Shown: positions 7,917 through 17,803, numbered from the stretch's first letter. The stretch: 64,000 nt of DNA from an uncultured Clostridium sp. (GCA_945915475.1 CAMEFI010000018.1:1-64000), one strand, 5' to 3'. The notes: a model not told the origin generated them from the letters alone. Program-made: numbers and translations.

Positions 7917-7962
7917 CACCATTATCTCCATACAAATTAAGAATATCTCTACATTTTTGAGA

Positions 7963-8008
7963 TAAAAATACCGGATCTCTGTAATCCCCGATTACAAAGT
8001 CCGGTATT
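7963..8008 (-). terminator. Intrinsic terminator of the chemoreceptor gene
   Basis: Minus strand stem AATACCGGA / TCCGGTATT with an inner GTAATC-GATTAC stem, followed by TTTTTATC, starting about 60 bases after the chemoreceptor stop. Confidence 0.85.
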
Positions 8009-8070
8009 ATCATACAAATCCTGCTACTGCAAGTCAAGCCCACCTGTTCAGGAAATGCTATACTTGCCAC

Positions 8071-10053
8071 TTATTCTTCCAAAGAATCCTCTGTATTGTC
8101 TCTTAAATTGTACTCATCCACTGTAGTCTTCAAAGCATTCGCACAATTGATCAATTCATCGCTGATTGCTGCATTCTCCTGGCTTGTCGCTGCATTCGCA
8201 TCAATAATAGCCGCAATATCATGTACGCTCTTTTCAATTGCCTCCACTGCACCTACCTGACTCTTAACAAACTCTGTAATCTGCATAATATCTTCATTGG
8301 ATTTCAATGAGTTATTAATTCCCGTCTGCAACGTTACGGATGTCTTATCTGCTAAATCCTTACCCACATCTACAGCTCTCATGGAATTCTCAATCAATTT
8401 CGTTATGGTATCTGTTGCTTCTGCAGAAGCTGCTGCAAGTTTACTGATCTCATCAGCAACAACAGCAAAGCCTTTGCCCGCTTCTCCCGCTCTTGCTGCT
8501 TCAATAGAAGCATTCAACGCCAGCAGATTGGTCTCTTCGGAAATATTATTGATAGTCGTAATAATAACACCAATCTCTTTAGAGGTCTCCTCAATAGATT
8601 CCATAGCCTGTAATAAAGACTGCATCTCCTCGTTACCAAGAGCCAATTGCTTATTCGTTAATTTTGATACTTCACTGGCTGTCTCAGCATTCTCTGTAAT
8701 ATGCTGAATCTGCTCAGATAACACACCAATATTGCTAACAAGTCCCTGTACTGCTAAATTCTGTTCTGTTGCACCATTTGCAACCTGCATGGTACTCTCC
8801 TGCACCTGTCCGGAATAATTAACTACAATCTCAGACTGTTCATTCACCTGACCAAATGCATGATTTAACTTATCAATAATCGTATTCAAACCATTCTTGA
8901 TGGCAATAAATGCACCCTGATATTCTACGTTGGATTCAACGGCTAAATTATTATTAGAAATATTATTGACAACAAAAGTAATATCCCCTATGTACTTCTT
9001 AAGCTGCTCTACTGTGTCATTCAAAGAAACTGTCAGCATGGCAATCTCTTCTGCAATTGGTTCTTCATTAAATACGATATCCAGATTACCCTGGGCGATC
9101 TCTGTTACCTTCTCACTGATTGAAGTAAGAGGACGGAACCAGTGATTCATCTCCTTCTCGCAATAGCGGCGAATCACAATTCGAACTCCAAATAAATTCA
9201 CAATCAAAAAGATTACAATAAAGATTGTCACATTCAGATTCTGGCTTGCCGGCGTAACATAGACAACCTTCCATCCTACTGATGGAATATCACAGGACAT
9301 TGCTGTCTTCATTCCAAATGTATGATCCTTAATATAACATACTTTTCCTGTTGTCTTAAGCTTCTTGTATTTACCATTCTTCGCATTATCTAATGTATAG
9401 CTTTTCTCTTCACTTAAAGAAAGGCTCTTATCCGGATTCGTAACAATGGTGCCATCCGCTGAAACAAGAAATGCATATGATTTCCCTTTGTAGCTTTCCT
9501 TCATCAGAGATATGATATCATCCATATACATATCCATGCCACATACACCTACAAATTCCCCATCCCGCATAATCCGCTTAGAAAGTGTGATACAGTATTG
9601 TCCGGATTGCTCATCAATATAAGGAGTTGATACATACATATCCTCTATATCCTTTGCTCCTGTATACCAGCTTCTATCACGGAAGTCAAAATCCTCCGGC
9701 GGCTGCCATCCTCCACTCATAACAAGATCCTTATTGGAATATGCTACATACACTGCAGAAAGATTCGTATTCGCTTCAACTACAGTATCTACATATTGCA
9801 ATGTGCTATTATAGCCTCTCACCTGCTCCGTCTCCATCATCTTAACTAGACTGTTAAGCTGTACCTGCTTATCACTAAATTGCCGATCAACTTCCGTTGC
9901 ATAATTTGTATTATTCTCTTTCATTGAATAATTACCAATCTGTGTTGCATAGAAAAGAGTAATAACGATTGTAATTACCCCTAATCCTAATAATAACCAA
10001 CTTATTATCCGCATAATAATCTTATTAATACGGTTAACATACGAACCCTGCAT
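8071..10053 (-). CDS. Methyl-accepting chemotaxis protein with dCache sensor
   Basis: A 660-residue transmembrane chemoreceptor. TM1 spans about residues 12-36. An extracytoplasmic double-Cache sensor runs to about 270 (RDRSWYTGA and VSTPYIDEQSGQYCITLSK are typical ligand-pocket segments). TM2 is at about 273-294, followed by HAMP, then the long coiled-coil signalling domain with the conserved tip EETNLLALNASIEAARAGEA. It would relay binding of a small solute, perhaps an amino acid, to CheA/CheW. The start at ATG 10053 has GGAGG at 10061-10065; the ATG twenty codons earlier lacks one. It is a single gene with its own terminator, divergent from the TetR gene. No che genes are nearby. Confidence 0.93.
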   Translation of the reverse strand: MQGSYVNRINKIIMRIISWLLLGLGVITIVITLFYATQIGNYSMKENNTNYATEVDRQFSDKQVQLNSLVKMMETEQVRGYNSTLQYVDTVVEANTNLSAVYVAYSNKDLVMSGGWQPPEDFDFRDRSWYTGAKDIEDMYVSTPYIDEQSGQYCITLSKRIMRDGEFVGVCGMDMYMDDIISLMKESYKGKSYAFLVSADGTIVTNPDKSLSLSEEKSYTLDNAKNGKYKKLKTTGKVCYIKDHTFGMKTAMSCDIPSVGWKVVYVTPASQNLNVTIFIVIFLIVNLFGVRIVIRRYCEKEMNHWFRPLTSISEKVTEIAQGNLDIVFNEEPIAEEIAMLTVSLNDTVEQLKKYIGDITFVVNNISNNNLAVESNVEYQGAFIAIKNGLNTIIDKLNHAFGQVNEQSEIVVNYSGQVQESTMQVANGATEQNLAVQGLVSNIGVLSEQIQHITENAETASEVSKLTNKQLALGNEEMQSLLQAMESIEETSKEIGVIITTINNISEETNLLALNASIEAARAGEAGKGFAVVADEISKLAAASAEATDTITKLIENSMRAVDVGKDLADKTSVTLQTGINNSLKSNEDIMQITEFVKSQVGAVEAIEKSVHDIAAIIDANAATSQENAAISDELINCANALKTTVDEYNLRDNTEDSLEE

Positions 10054-10182
10054 ACTAACTCCTCCACTTTTCCGTAGTAATATTTCTTTGATATATTTTA
10101 CTATATTTTGCATTGTGTTGCAAGGTTCAATTAAATATATTATACTGGATAAATAATGAATAATTTACCAAGGAGAATCATA

Positions 10183-10848
10183 ATGGCAAATACATATCAA
10201 ACCGGAGATGCTACAAAAGCTAACATTCTACTAACCAGCAAAAGACTATTTTTCCAAAAGGGATACATTGCAACAACTTATACAGATATCAGCAATGAGG
10301 CTGGTGTTAACCGAGCCTTAATTCCTTATCATTTCAAGAACAAATCCGTCTTAGGGTCTGCTGTCTACCAGGAAATCCTTCAGGATGCTTTCTCATTATT
10401 GGATAATATTCTAGATATGGAACAGTTTTCTTCTGATTTTGTAGGAATGTTACATTTGATGACATTTTATCATCTGTCAAAAATTCCTTCTTTTTCCCGT
10501 TTTTGTGTCCAAGTCTTAAAAGATGCCGGGAATACCCTTTTTCATATCGAAAACGAGAAACAGGAGTTACAACAGATCAGCAGAAAAATCGCTCAATTAC
10601 CAGAATCGCAATTGGATCTTCTTGCCCATATGAACATAGGAATCAAACAGCAAATGATGCAGTACCTTTATGAACACAAGGATACATCCATAAAAGAAAT
10701 CGCCAACACACACACTGCACTTATCTTAAGCTACACCGGACAGTCTCGAAAAAAGACAGAAGAATTAATAGAAGCCGCTTGTGAAATACTAGACCTTATT
10801 TCCTTCGAATTTAATGATGACTTTGAGGTATCTATAGCCTACCGATAA
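10183..10848 (+). CDS. TetR-family transcriptional regulator
   Basis: A 221-residue regulator. The N-terminal TetR DNA-binding domain is clear: helix 1 with ILLTSKRLFFQKGYIATTYTDI, the HTH with AGVNRALIPYHFKNKSVL. The C-terminal ligand domain is not recognisable. ATG at 10183 has AGGAG at 10171-10175. It stands between the divergent chemoreceptor and the convergent fabV, so it could control the chemoreceptor, itself or a distant target. It shares a bidirectional terminator with fabV. Confidence 0.88.
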   Translation: MANTYQTGDATKANILLTSKRLFFQKGYIATTYTDISNEAGVNRALIPYHFKNKSVLGSAVYQEILQDAFSLLDNILDMEQFSSDFVGMLHLMTFYHLSKIPSFSRFCVQVLKDAGNTLFHIENEKQELQQISRKIAQLPESQLDLLAHMNIGIKQQMMQYLYEHKDTSIKEIANTHTALILSYTGQSRKKTEELIEAACEILDLISFEFNDDFEVSIAYR

Positions 10849-10879
10849 CATGTCGGATTCACCCTTTTATGGCCTAACG

Positions 10880-10924
10880 AAAAAGTCCAAGCTATATTCC
10901 CCTGAACATAGCTTGGACTTTTTT
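10880..10924. terminator. Bidirectional terminator between tetR-type gene and fabV
   Basis: Perfect 16-bp inverted repeat beginning in five As and ending in Ts (AAAAAGTCCAAGCTAT / ATAGCTTGGACTTTTT) with a 12-nt loop. It serves both convergent genes. Confidence 0.92.
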
Positions 10925-10952
10925 AAAATTCATATTCCATAATTTTTTGAAA

Positions 10953-12116
10953 TCAAACCATAACATCCTTTGTATAATCAACATCGGCAACCCGGAAACC
11001 AAACATCTGGTAGAAGTCATCCCAATATCCTTCTGTATCGGCTAACTGCAGCAGGTTATCGGAATCAATTCTTTTCCATATATCCATAACTTCCTTTTGA
11101 ACGTCTTCCTGCATTTCATAATCATCAACATGAATCATACCATCATTTTCGCTGATAATCCCATCTGCACCATATACACGGTCTTTGTACAAACGATACA
11201 TCTGTTCAATGCATCCTTCATGCAAATTCTTTTCTTTCATTACCTTATAGAGAACAGATAAATATAATGGTACCACCGGTATCGCAGCACTGGCCTGTGT
11301 TACCAAAGCCTTATTAACAGATACATACGCTTCAATACCTTTTTCCTTATACGCATCTGTAATGACTTTTGCACTTTCCGTAAGATGTTTCTTTGCCTGT
11401 CCAATTGTTCCTTCATGATAGATTGGATATGTCAGAACCGGACCAATATAAGAATATGCTAATGTCTTTGCATGATCTTCCAATACATCGGCATCAACTA
11501 ATGCCTGAATCCAATCCATCCAGTCTTCTCCACCCATTACCTTGACAGTTGCCGCAATCTCTTCCTCGTTTGCACAGGAAATAGTTGCTTCATTAATTGT
11601 ATTATCACGAAGATTCCAGTTCTTTTGCGTAAATGGCTCTCCTACCGTTTTCAAAGTAGATACATAAGTTGTCCCATCCGGTGTCGTTCTTCTTGGGGAA
11701 GCAAGGGAATATACAACCAAATCCACCTTACCCAAATCTTTCTTAATACAATCAATGACCTGACTTTTCATATCAGCGGAAAATGCATCACCATTAAATG
11801 ATCTTGTGTAAAGACCTGTCTTCTGTGCTTCTTCATCAAAAGCCTTCGTATTATAAAATCCTGGTGTTGCCGTTCTCTTTCCACTTGCCGGCTTATCAAA
11901 ATACACGCCAATAGTTGCCGCATTCATTCCAAATGCGGCTGTAATCCTGGAAGCTAATCCATATCCCGTGGAAGCTCCGATCACTAATACTTTCTTTGCC
12001 CCATTGATTGTTCCCTGCTCTTTCACATATGCAATCTGACGCTCTACATTCTTCTGACATCCAACCGGATGTGCCGTTGTACAGATAAATCCTTTTACTT
12101 TTGGTTCTACAATCAT
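10953..12116 (-). CDS. fabV: Enoyl reductase FabV / trans-2-enoyl-CoA reductase
   Basis: A 387-residue FabV/TER-family NADH-dependent enoyl reductase. It reduces trans-2-enoyl-ACP in fatty acid elongation or crotonyl-CoA in butyrate-type metabolism. The NADH-binding loop IGASTGYGLASR is near residue 47. The active site follows the family pattern Tyr-x8-Lys-Lys (Y in PIYHEGTIGQAKK), and the C-terminal FAD/NAD-independent signature MYRLYKDRVYG is present. The ATG at 12116 has AAAGAG eight bases upstream; a TTG two codons earlier is possible. ACP versus CoA preference cannot be decided from sequence. It lies 18 bases downstream of carB and may be read from the carAB promoter. Confidence 0.93.
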   Translation of the reverse strand: MIVEPKVKGFICTTAHPVGCQKNVERQIAYVKEQGTINGAKKVLVIGASTGYGLASRITAAFGMNAATIGVYFDKPASGKRTATPGFYNTKAFDEEAQKTGLYTRSFNGDAFSADMKSQVIDCIKKDLGKVDLVVYSLASPRRTTPDGTTYVSTLKTVGEPFTQKNWNLRDNTINEATISCANEEEIAATVKVMGGEDWMDWIQALVDADVLEDHAKTLAYSYIGPVLTYPIYHEGTIGQAKKHLTESAKVITDAYKEKGIEAYVSVNKALVTQASAAIPVVPLYLSVLYKVMKEKNLHEGCIEQMYRLYKDRVYGADGIISENDGMIHVDDYEMQEDVQKEVMDIWKRIDSDNLLQLADTEGYWDDFYQMFGFRVADVDYTKDVMV

Positions 12117-12134
12117 ATCCAAATCTCTTTTCTA

Positions 12135-15100
12135 TTATAATTTACAGATATCTACCAATGTCAAATGCTCTTTGTTTGCTTTCTCTAAGGATGTCAACAA
12201 TGCATCTGCCGTATCTAAGCTTGTAAGAACAGTAACACCTGTCTCAATCGCATGGCGGCGGATAATAAATCCATCCTTACTTCTCTCAATACCCTGTGCC
12301 GGTGTATCGATAACCAAATCAATCTCATGGCTTAAGATCAAGTCTAAAAGATTTGGTGATGGCTGCTCTACCTTATTAATTGGCTTTGCCGGAATTCCAT
12401 TCTCATTTAAGACACGACATGTACTTCTGGTAGAGTAGATTTCATAACCTAATGCAGCGAAACGTTTACCAATCTCAACCGCATCCAGCTTATCTGCATC
12501 TCGAACAGTAAGAACCATTTTCTTATGTTTTGGTAAATCAACTCCATTGCCAAGGAATGCCTTATACAACGCTTCATTAAAGTCCTTAGCAATACCTAAA
12601 CACTCACCAGTTGATTTCATCTCTGGTCCAAGGCTGATCTCAGCACCACGTAATTTTTCAAATGAGAATACCGGCATCTTTACTGCATAATATTCACTCT
12701 CCGGTTGCAAGCCCGGCTCATAACCAAGATTACGAATCTTCTCTCCGATAATAACCTTAGACGCAAGATCAACAATCGGAATGCCTGTTACCTTACTAAT
12801 ATATGGAACCGTTCTGGAAGAACGTGGATTCACCTCAATTACATACACCTCATCCTGGTATACAATAAATTGAATATTGATCAAACCAATTACATGCAAA
12901 CTGGTTGCAAGCTTTCTTGTATAATCTTCCAGAACTCTCTTCACCTTATCAGAAAGACTTCTGGCCGGATATACAGAAATACTATCACCGGAATGGATAC
13001 CTGCACGTTCCACATGCTCCATAATACCCGGAATCAGGATGTCTTCTCCATCACATACTGCATCGACTTCAACCTCTTTACCCATGAGGTATTTATCTAC
13101 CAGGATTGGATGTTCCTGAACTGTACGGTTGATAATATCCATAAATTCTACGATATCTTCATCACAGATTGCAATCTGCATGCCCTGTCCACCTAATACA
13201 TAAGATGGTCTTACAAGTACCGGATATCCTAACTCATTTGCAGCCTCTAATGCTTCCTTGCAAGTAAATACCGTCTTTCCTGCAGGTCTTGGAATGCAGC
13301 ATTTTTCAAGAATCTCATCAAATAACTCTCTGTCCTCGGCAGCATCCACATTCTCCGCAGAAGTACCAAGAATCGGAACACCCATTTTCAGTAAATCTTC
13401 TGTCAGTTTAATAGCAGTCTGACCACCAAATTGAACAACTGCACCATCCGGCTTTTCTAAGTTCACAATCGCCTCTACATCTTCCGCTGTCAAAGGTTCA
13501 AAGTATAATTTATCTGCAATATCAAAATCCGTACTAACGGTCTCCGGATTATTGTTAATGATAATGGTCTCATATCCGCTTTCTGAAAGTGCCCATGTAC
13601 TATGAACTGAACAGAAATCGAACTCAATACCCTGGCCGATACGGATTGGTCCGGAACCTAACACCAGTACTTTCTTCCTGGTACGGGTTGCATCCACTTC
13701 ACAATCACCATCATAGCAGGAATAATAATACGGTGTACTTGCCTCAAACTCAGCCGCACAGGTATCAACCATCTTGTAAGCCGGGTGAATATCATAAGAA
13801 AACCGCAAGTCATGAATCTCTTCCCTGGTCTTACCTGTAATCTGTGCAATAACCTCATCCGGGAACTCAATCCTTTTTGCCTCGTACATTAACTCTTTTG
13901 TTAACTCTTCCGTTGCAAGACGTTTTTCCATATTTACAATATTGTGAATCTTATCAAGGAACCATAAATCAATCTTGGTAATATTCTGAATCTCTTCTAA
14001 AGAAATACCACGACGAATCGCCTCCGCAACAACAAAGATACGTCGGTCATCCACGCGATGTAATTCCTCATGAATCTCTTCAATCGATCGGTCACTCAAA
14101 TCTTCATAGATTAAGCTGTTCACATGCTGTTCCAGCGAACGAAGTGCCTTCATAAGAGCTCCCTCAAAATTCGTGCAGATGCTCATAACCTCACCGGTTG
14201 CTTTCATCTGTGTTGTCAGCTTACGGCTTGCCTTGATGAATTTATCAAACGGAAGTCTTGGAATCTTCACTACACAGTAATCCAATGCCGGCTCAAAACT
14301 TGCATAGGTCTTACCGGTAATCGCATTTTTAATCTCGTCCAAATGATATCCTAATGCAATCTTAGCAGATACTTTTGCGATGGGATACCCGGTTGCCTTG
14401 GATGCCAACGCAGAAGAACGGCTTACACGAGGGTTAACCTCAATAACACAATATTCAAAAGAATCCGGATTCAACGCAAACTGCACGTTACAGCCACCAG
14501 TAATCTTCAATTCAGAAATGATATTAAGAGCTGAGCTGCGAAGCATCTGATACTCTTTATCCGCTAATGTCTGAGAAGGTGCCACAACAATAGAATCACC
14601 TGTATGAACTCCCACCGGATCCAGATTCTCCATGTTACATACACAGATACCGGTACCATTTGCATCGCGCATTACCTCGTACTCAATTTCTTTCCATCCT
14701 GCGATACAACGTTCCACCAACACCTGTCCTACACGTGATAAACGGAGACCATTTTCCAGTATTTCGATAAATTCCTCTTCATTGGCAGCGATACCGCCAC
14801 CGGAACCACCTAATGTATAAGCCGGACGAAGAACTGCCGGATAACCAATTACCTTAACAAAATCAAGACCATCTTCTACATTTGTTACAACTTTAGAAGG
14901 TGCAATCGGCTCACCAATCTTCTCCATTGTTTTCTTGAACTCATCACGGTCTTCTGCCTTCTTAATTGTCTTAGCAGATGTACCGATCAGACGTACATTA
15001 TGCTGACGAAGAAATCCCGACTCCTCTAATTCCATTGCAATATTCAGAGCTGCCTGACCTCCTAATGTAGGCAAAATACTATCCGGCTTTTCTTTGATAA

Positions 15101-15332
15101 TAACCTTTTTAACAATTTCCGGTGTCAAAGGTTCAATATATACCTCATCTGCAATATTCTTATCTGTCATGATGGTTGCAGGATTGGAATTAATCAGTAT
15201 AACAAAAATTCCTTCCTCACGAAGTGCACGACATGCCTGTGTACCTGCGTAATCAAACTCTGCTGCCTGTCCAATAACGATGGGACCGGAACCTATTACG
15301 ATAACTTTTTTAATATTCGGATTCTTTGGCAT
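12135..15332 (-). CDS. carB: Carbamoyl-phosphate synthase large subunit
   Basis: Full-length (1065 residues). Two homologous ATP-grasp halves (first starting PNIKKVIVIGSGPIVIGQ, second KKVLVLGSGPIRIGQ) phosphorylate bicarbonate and then carbamate. A C-terminal MGS-like allosteric domain is present (about residues 935-1065). With CarA it makes carbamoyl phosphate from glutamine-derived ammonia for pyrimidine and arginine synthesis. Its ATG shares one base with the carA stop codon (TAATG), so the two are translationally coupled. No other pyrimidine or arginine genes adjoin. Confidence 0.98.
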   Translation of the reverse strand: MPKNPNIKKVIVIGSGPIVIGQAAEFDYAGTQACRALREEGIFVILINSNPATIMTDKNIADEVYIEPLTPEIVKKVIIKEKPDSILPTLGGQAALNIAMELEESGFLRQHNVRLIGTSAKTIKKAEDRDEFKKTMEKIGEPIAPSKVVTNVEDGLDFVKVIGYPAVLRPAYTLGGSGGGIAANEEEFIEILENGLRLSRVGQVLVERCIAGWKEIEYEVMRDANGTGICVCNMENLDPVGVHTGDSIVVAPSQTLADKEYQMLRSSALNIISELKITGGCNVQFALNPDSFEYCVIEVNPRVSRSSALASKATGYPIAKVSAKIALGYHLDEIKNAITGKTYASFEPALDYCVVKIPRLPFDKFIKASRKLTTQMKATGEVMSICTNFEGALMKALRSLEQHVNSLIYEDLSDRSIEEIHEELHRVDDRRIFVVAEAIRRGISLEEIQNITKIDLWFLDKIHNIVNMEKRLATEELTKELMYEAKRIEFPDEVIAQITGKTREEIHDLRFSYDIHPAYKMVDTCAAEFEASTPYYYSCYDGDCEVDATRTRKKVLVLGSGPIRIGQGIEFDFCSVHSTWALSESGYETIIINNNPETVSTDFDIADKLYFEPLTAEDVEAIVNLEKPDGAVVQFGGQTAIKLTEDLLKMGVPILGTSAENVDAAEDRELFDEILEKCCIPRPAGKTVFTCKEALEAANELGYPVLVRPSYVLGGQGMQIAICDEDIVEFMDIINRTVQEHPILVDKYLMGKEVEVDAVCDGEDILIPGIMEHVERAGIHSGDSISVYPARSLSDKVKRVLEDYTRKLATSLHVIGLINIQFIVYQDEVYVIEVNPRSSRTVPYISKVTGIPIVDLASKVIIGEKIRNLGYEPGLQPESEYYAVKMPVFSFEKLRGAEISLGPEMKSTGECLGIAKDFNEALYKAFLGNGVDLPKHKKMVLTVRDADKLDAVEIGKRFAALGYEIYSTRSTCRVLNENGIPAKPINKVEQPSPNLLDLILSHEIDLVIDTPAQGIERSKDGFIIRRHAIETGVTVLTSLDTADALLTSLEKANKEHLTLVDICKL

Positions 15333-16405
15333 TATTTAGACACCTCCATCATATTCATAAACTCATCAAACAAATAGTTGGTATCAAGGGGACCGGCACA
15401 AGCTTCCGGATGGAACTGAACAGTCTGCACATTCTTCCCAAGATAATGGACACCCTCTACGGTTCCGTCATTCACATTCACAAAACTAACTTCCGCAATG
15501 TCACGGTCAATTGTGGACTCTTTTACCATATATCCATGGTTCTGTGTAGAAATATATACCTTTCCAGTCTTTAGATCCTTTACCGGATGATTGGCACCAC
15601 GATGTCCATATTTCATCTTTTCTGTATCCGCACCATTTGCCAAAGCCAACAACTGGTGTCCTAAACATATTGCAAAAATCGGTACTTTCGTAGCAAATAA
15701 TTTCTTAATCTCTTCAATCACTTCTACATTTGTCTTCGGATCCCCAGGGCCGTTTGTTAACATAATACCATCTGGTTTCGCTTCCAAAATGGTCTCTGCC
15801 TTTGTATAGGAAGGATATACAGTAACATCGCAACCTCTCTTAGTGAGTTCACGAATAATATTCTTCTTGGCTCCAAGATCGATTACCGCAACTTTGAATC
15901 CGTCTCCGTCAAAATGTTGAATTTCTTTACAGGTAGTTAAGCGAACCACATCACCTATCTCATATTCCTTGAGTTTGGGAATAATTGCGTCCAAATTATA
16001 ATTCTCATCTGTTGTAATCATTCCACGCATAGTTCCTTTTTCACGAAGAATCTTTGTAATTGCTCTGGTATCGACACCCTCAATTCCTGTAATCTTATTA
16101 TCTTCAAGGAATTTCTCCAATTTCTCCTGATTTCTGAAATTGCTCGGAAGTTTAGCAATCTCTCTTGTAATGAACCCTGACTGCCATGGTTTATCTGCCT
16201 CCATATCCTCAAAACAGATTCCATAATTACCGATCAACGGATATGTCATACATACTGCCTGACCTGCATAAGACGGATCGGTTAAGACCTCCAGATAGCC
16301 CGTCATCGACGTGTTAAATACAATCTCACTGATAATCTCTTGTGTACAACCAACGCTTTTCCCTTCAAAAACATGGCCGTCTTCTAAGATTAGAAATGCT
16401 TTCAT
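15332..16405 (-). CDS. carA: Carbamoyl-phosphate synthase small subunit
   Basis: A 357-residue glutaminase subunit. An N-terminal CPSase small-chain domain (residues 1-140) precedes a class I glutamine amidotransferase domain with the catalytic Cys in FAICLGHQLLA and the His-Glu pair in VQFHPEA. It hydrolyses glutamine and channels ammonia to CarB. The ATG follows an AAGGAAGG site. First gene of carA-carB (possibly with fabV). Confidence 0.98.
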   Translation of the reverse strand: MKAFLILEDGHVFEGKSVGCTQEIISEIVFNTSMTGYLEVLTDPSYAGQAVCMTYPLIGNYGICFEDMEADKPWQSGFITREIAKLPSNFRNQEKLEKFLEDNKITGIEGVDTRAITKILREKGTMRGMITTDENYNLDAIIPKLKEYEIGDVVRLTTCKEIQHFDGDGFKVAVIDLGAKKNIIRELTKRGCDVTVYPSYTKAETILEAKPDGIMLTNGPGDPKTNVEVIEEIKKLFATKVPIFAICLGHQLLALANGADTEKMKYGHRGANHPVKDLKTGKVYISTQNHGYMVKESTIDRDIAEVSFVNVNDGTVEGVHYLGKNVQTVQFHPEACAGPLDTNYLFDEFMNMMEVSK

Positions 16406-16428
16406 ACGTACCTTCCTTTCCGATTTTT

Positions 16429-16484
16429 GCCCAAAAAAAAAACCACTAATAAAACCTATACATATCCGATAGGCGGGCTTTTTT
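16429..16484. other. Hairpin and T-tract in the carA leader
   Basis: The carA leader contains nested complementary segments: GCCC (16429-16432) with GGGC (16475-16478), and CCTAT (16455-16459) with ATAGG (16469-16473). On the minus strand the inner stem is followed 12 bases later by ten Ts. This could be an attenuator of carAB or the terminator of queH. I see no clear PyrR-binding motif. On the plus strand the same stem ends in TTTTTT but no plus-strand gene precedes it. Confidence 0.4.
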
Positions 16485-16550
16485 CATATCTATATGTTCT
16501 CAAATTGTTAAAAGTTTAACATACTTCCCCCTCTTTTGCAACCCTTTTTT

Positions 16551-17210
16551 TTAATTTGTCATGTGTTTTTGTTTTCGTGCAATTTCTTCCTGCTTACTAT
16601 ACTTGCAGCCGCAAAAATCCTGTCGATATAAATGATATTGCTCTGATAATTCTATCGAACGCTTATAACCATTCTTCTTTTTGAAATCCGCATACAGATA
16701 TGGAATATCCATCTGATGCATCAGTTGTTCTCCAATCTCATTCAGCCATTTTGCATTCTTATAGGGACTAATGGATAATGTTGTGGTGAAATAATCAAAG
16801 CCTTCCGTTTTTGCCACTTCGGCAGTATGCGCAAGTCTAAGCTGATAACAGGCATAACAACGTTTACTTCGCTCTCCTAGGGTTTCTAATCCCTTGATTG
16901 CTTCCTTAAACTCCAGAATACAATAATTCCCTTCCATAAAAGATACCGGGTATTTTGTCGGTATTTCTCCAATCAGACGCTTTTGTTCTGCAACGCGTTT
17001 CAGATATTCATTTTCTTCTGATATATTGGGATTATAATAATAAACAGTAATGTAAAAATATTGGCTAAGGTATTCTAACACATAGCTAGAACATGGTGCA
17101 CAGCAACTGTGTAATAACAAAGTCGGAACGTATCCGGACTCCCTTGTGGCTTCTTCAACTCTAAGAAGAATTTCATTTAATTTCAGCTGAAAGTTTATAT
17201 TTCCCTGCAT
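16551..17210 (-). CDS. queH: Epoxyqueuosine reductase QueH
   Basis: A 219-residue QueH-family (former DUF208) protein that carries out the last reduction in queuosine synthesis on tRNA. It has the metal/FeS cysteine sets of the family: SCCAPCSS near residue 40, CYACYQLR in the middle and DFCGCKYS near the end. The start was set at the ATG at 17210 because GGAG lies six bases upstream; longer in-frame starts have no site. Other queuosine genes are not in the window. It may share the divergent promoter region with the small gene at 17401. Confidence 0.9.
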   Translation of the reverse strand: MQGNINFQLKLNEILLRVEEATRESGYVPTLLLHSCCAPCSSYVLEYLSQYFYITVYYYNPNISEENEYLKRVAEQKRLIGEIPTKYPVSFMEGNYCILEFKEAIKGLETLGERSKRCYACYQLRLAHTAEVAKTEGFDYFTTTLSISPYKNAKWLNEIGEQLMHQMDIPYLYADFKKKNGYKRSIELSEQYHLYRQDFCGCKYSKQEEIARKQKHMTN

Positions 17211-17294
17211 TTTTTTCTCCATATTATTCAAATTTACCAACATCAAATTGACGTTTATTATATTTATTGCTACATTTTTGTACATTATTACTAG

Positions 17295-17323
17295 TTGACT
17301 TTGTGTACAATAAACAATATACT
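17295..17323 (+). promoter_or_regulatory. Promoter of the small gene at 17401
   Basis: Plus strand TTGACT (17295-17300), 17-base spacer, TATACT (17318-17323), about 70 bases upstream of the start codon. On the opposite strand TTGTAC-N17-TAATGT in the same stretch could drive queH, giving overlapping divergent promoters. Confidence 0.65.
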
Positions 17324-17400
17324 ATTATTAAAAGAACGTATATAATTATGAATAGATTTTGACGATTTGTCAAATTATTTTTAAGCAGGAGGTGTCTCAT

Positions 17401-17634
17401 ATGACAGTCGAACAAGCAGTTAAGAAATATAAGTTAGAACCACTTAATGTATATACAGCCAAGGCAAAAGCAAAAGAGTTGAATGTCGAAGAAGTTTTAT
17501 ACATGAATGTACAGAAGAATAAGTATGCTTATATTGTTAAAGATGGCGCAAGAGGATATGTACTTTATCAGGATGAGATGAGTTTCTATACCAAGATGTA
17601 CAAAGGACTTAAGATGACTCCATTAGAGCCTTAA
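17401..17634 (+). CDS. Small protein of unknown function (77 aa)
   Basis: A 77-residue soluble, basic protein that I do not recognise. The N-terminal part (VEQAVKKYKLEPLNVYTAKAKAKEL) looks helical and resembles a short HTH-like fold. The C-terminal half is rich in Tyr and Lys and likely beta-stranded. No signal peptide or membrane segment. A consensus promoter, an AGGAGG site eight bases before ATG and its own terminator make it a convincing monocistronic gene. Confidence 0.75.
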   Translation: MTVEQAVKKYKLEPLNVYTAKAKAKELNVEEVLYMNVQKNKYAYIVKDGARGYVLYQDEMSFYTKMYKGLKMTPLEP

Positions 17635-17663
17635 TTATATTACATAGCTTGAAAAATGATATT

Positions 17664-17712
17664 AAGAACTGTTATTTCGGGAATCATTTCTCCCCTATAA
17701 CAGTTCTTTTTA
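17664..17712 (+). terminator. Terminator of the small gene
   Basis: Perfect 12-bp stem AAGAACTGTTAT / ATAACAGTTCTT followed by TTTTAATTT, 30 bases past the stop codon. Confidence 0.88.
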
Positions 17713-17803
17713 ATTTACAATCTATTCCAGAATATTATTTCTCTCATTTCAAATACTATTTCTAACTACACTACTCTTTTTCCTACATGAAATGAGGTTT
17801 CAT

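Noticed and set aside
7885-8070. A 61-codon minus-strand frame between the chemoreceptor and the radical SAM gene
   Set aside because: It spans the chemoreceptor terminator and has no ribosome binding site or homology.
12705-13196. A 163-codon plus-strand open frame inside carB
   Set aside because: It is antisense to a fully conserved enzyme, has no ribosome binding site and its composition reflects the carB codons; a shadow frame.
16429-16484. preQ1 or PyrR riboswitch in the carA leader
   Set aside because: Neither the preQ1 aptamer core nor the PyrR anti-antiterminator motif could be recognised.
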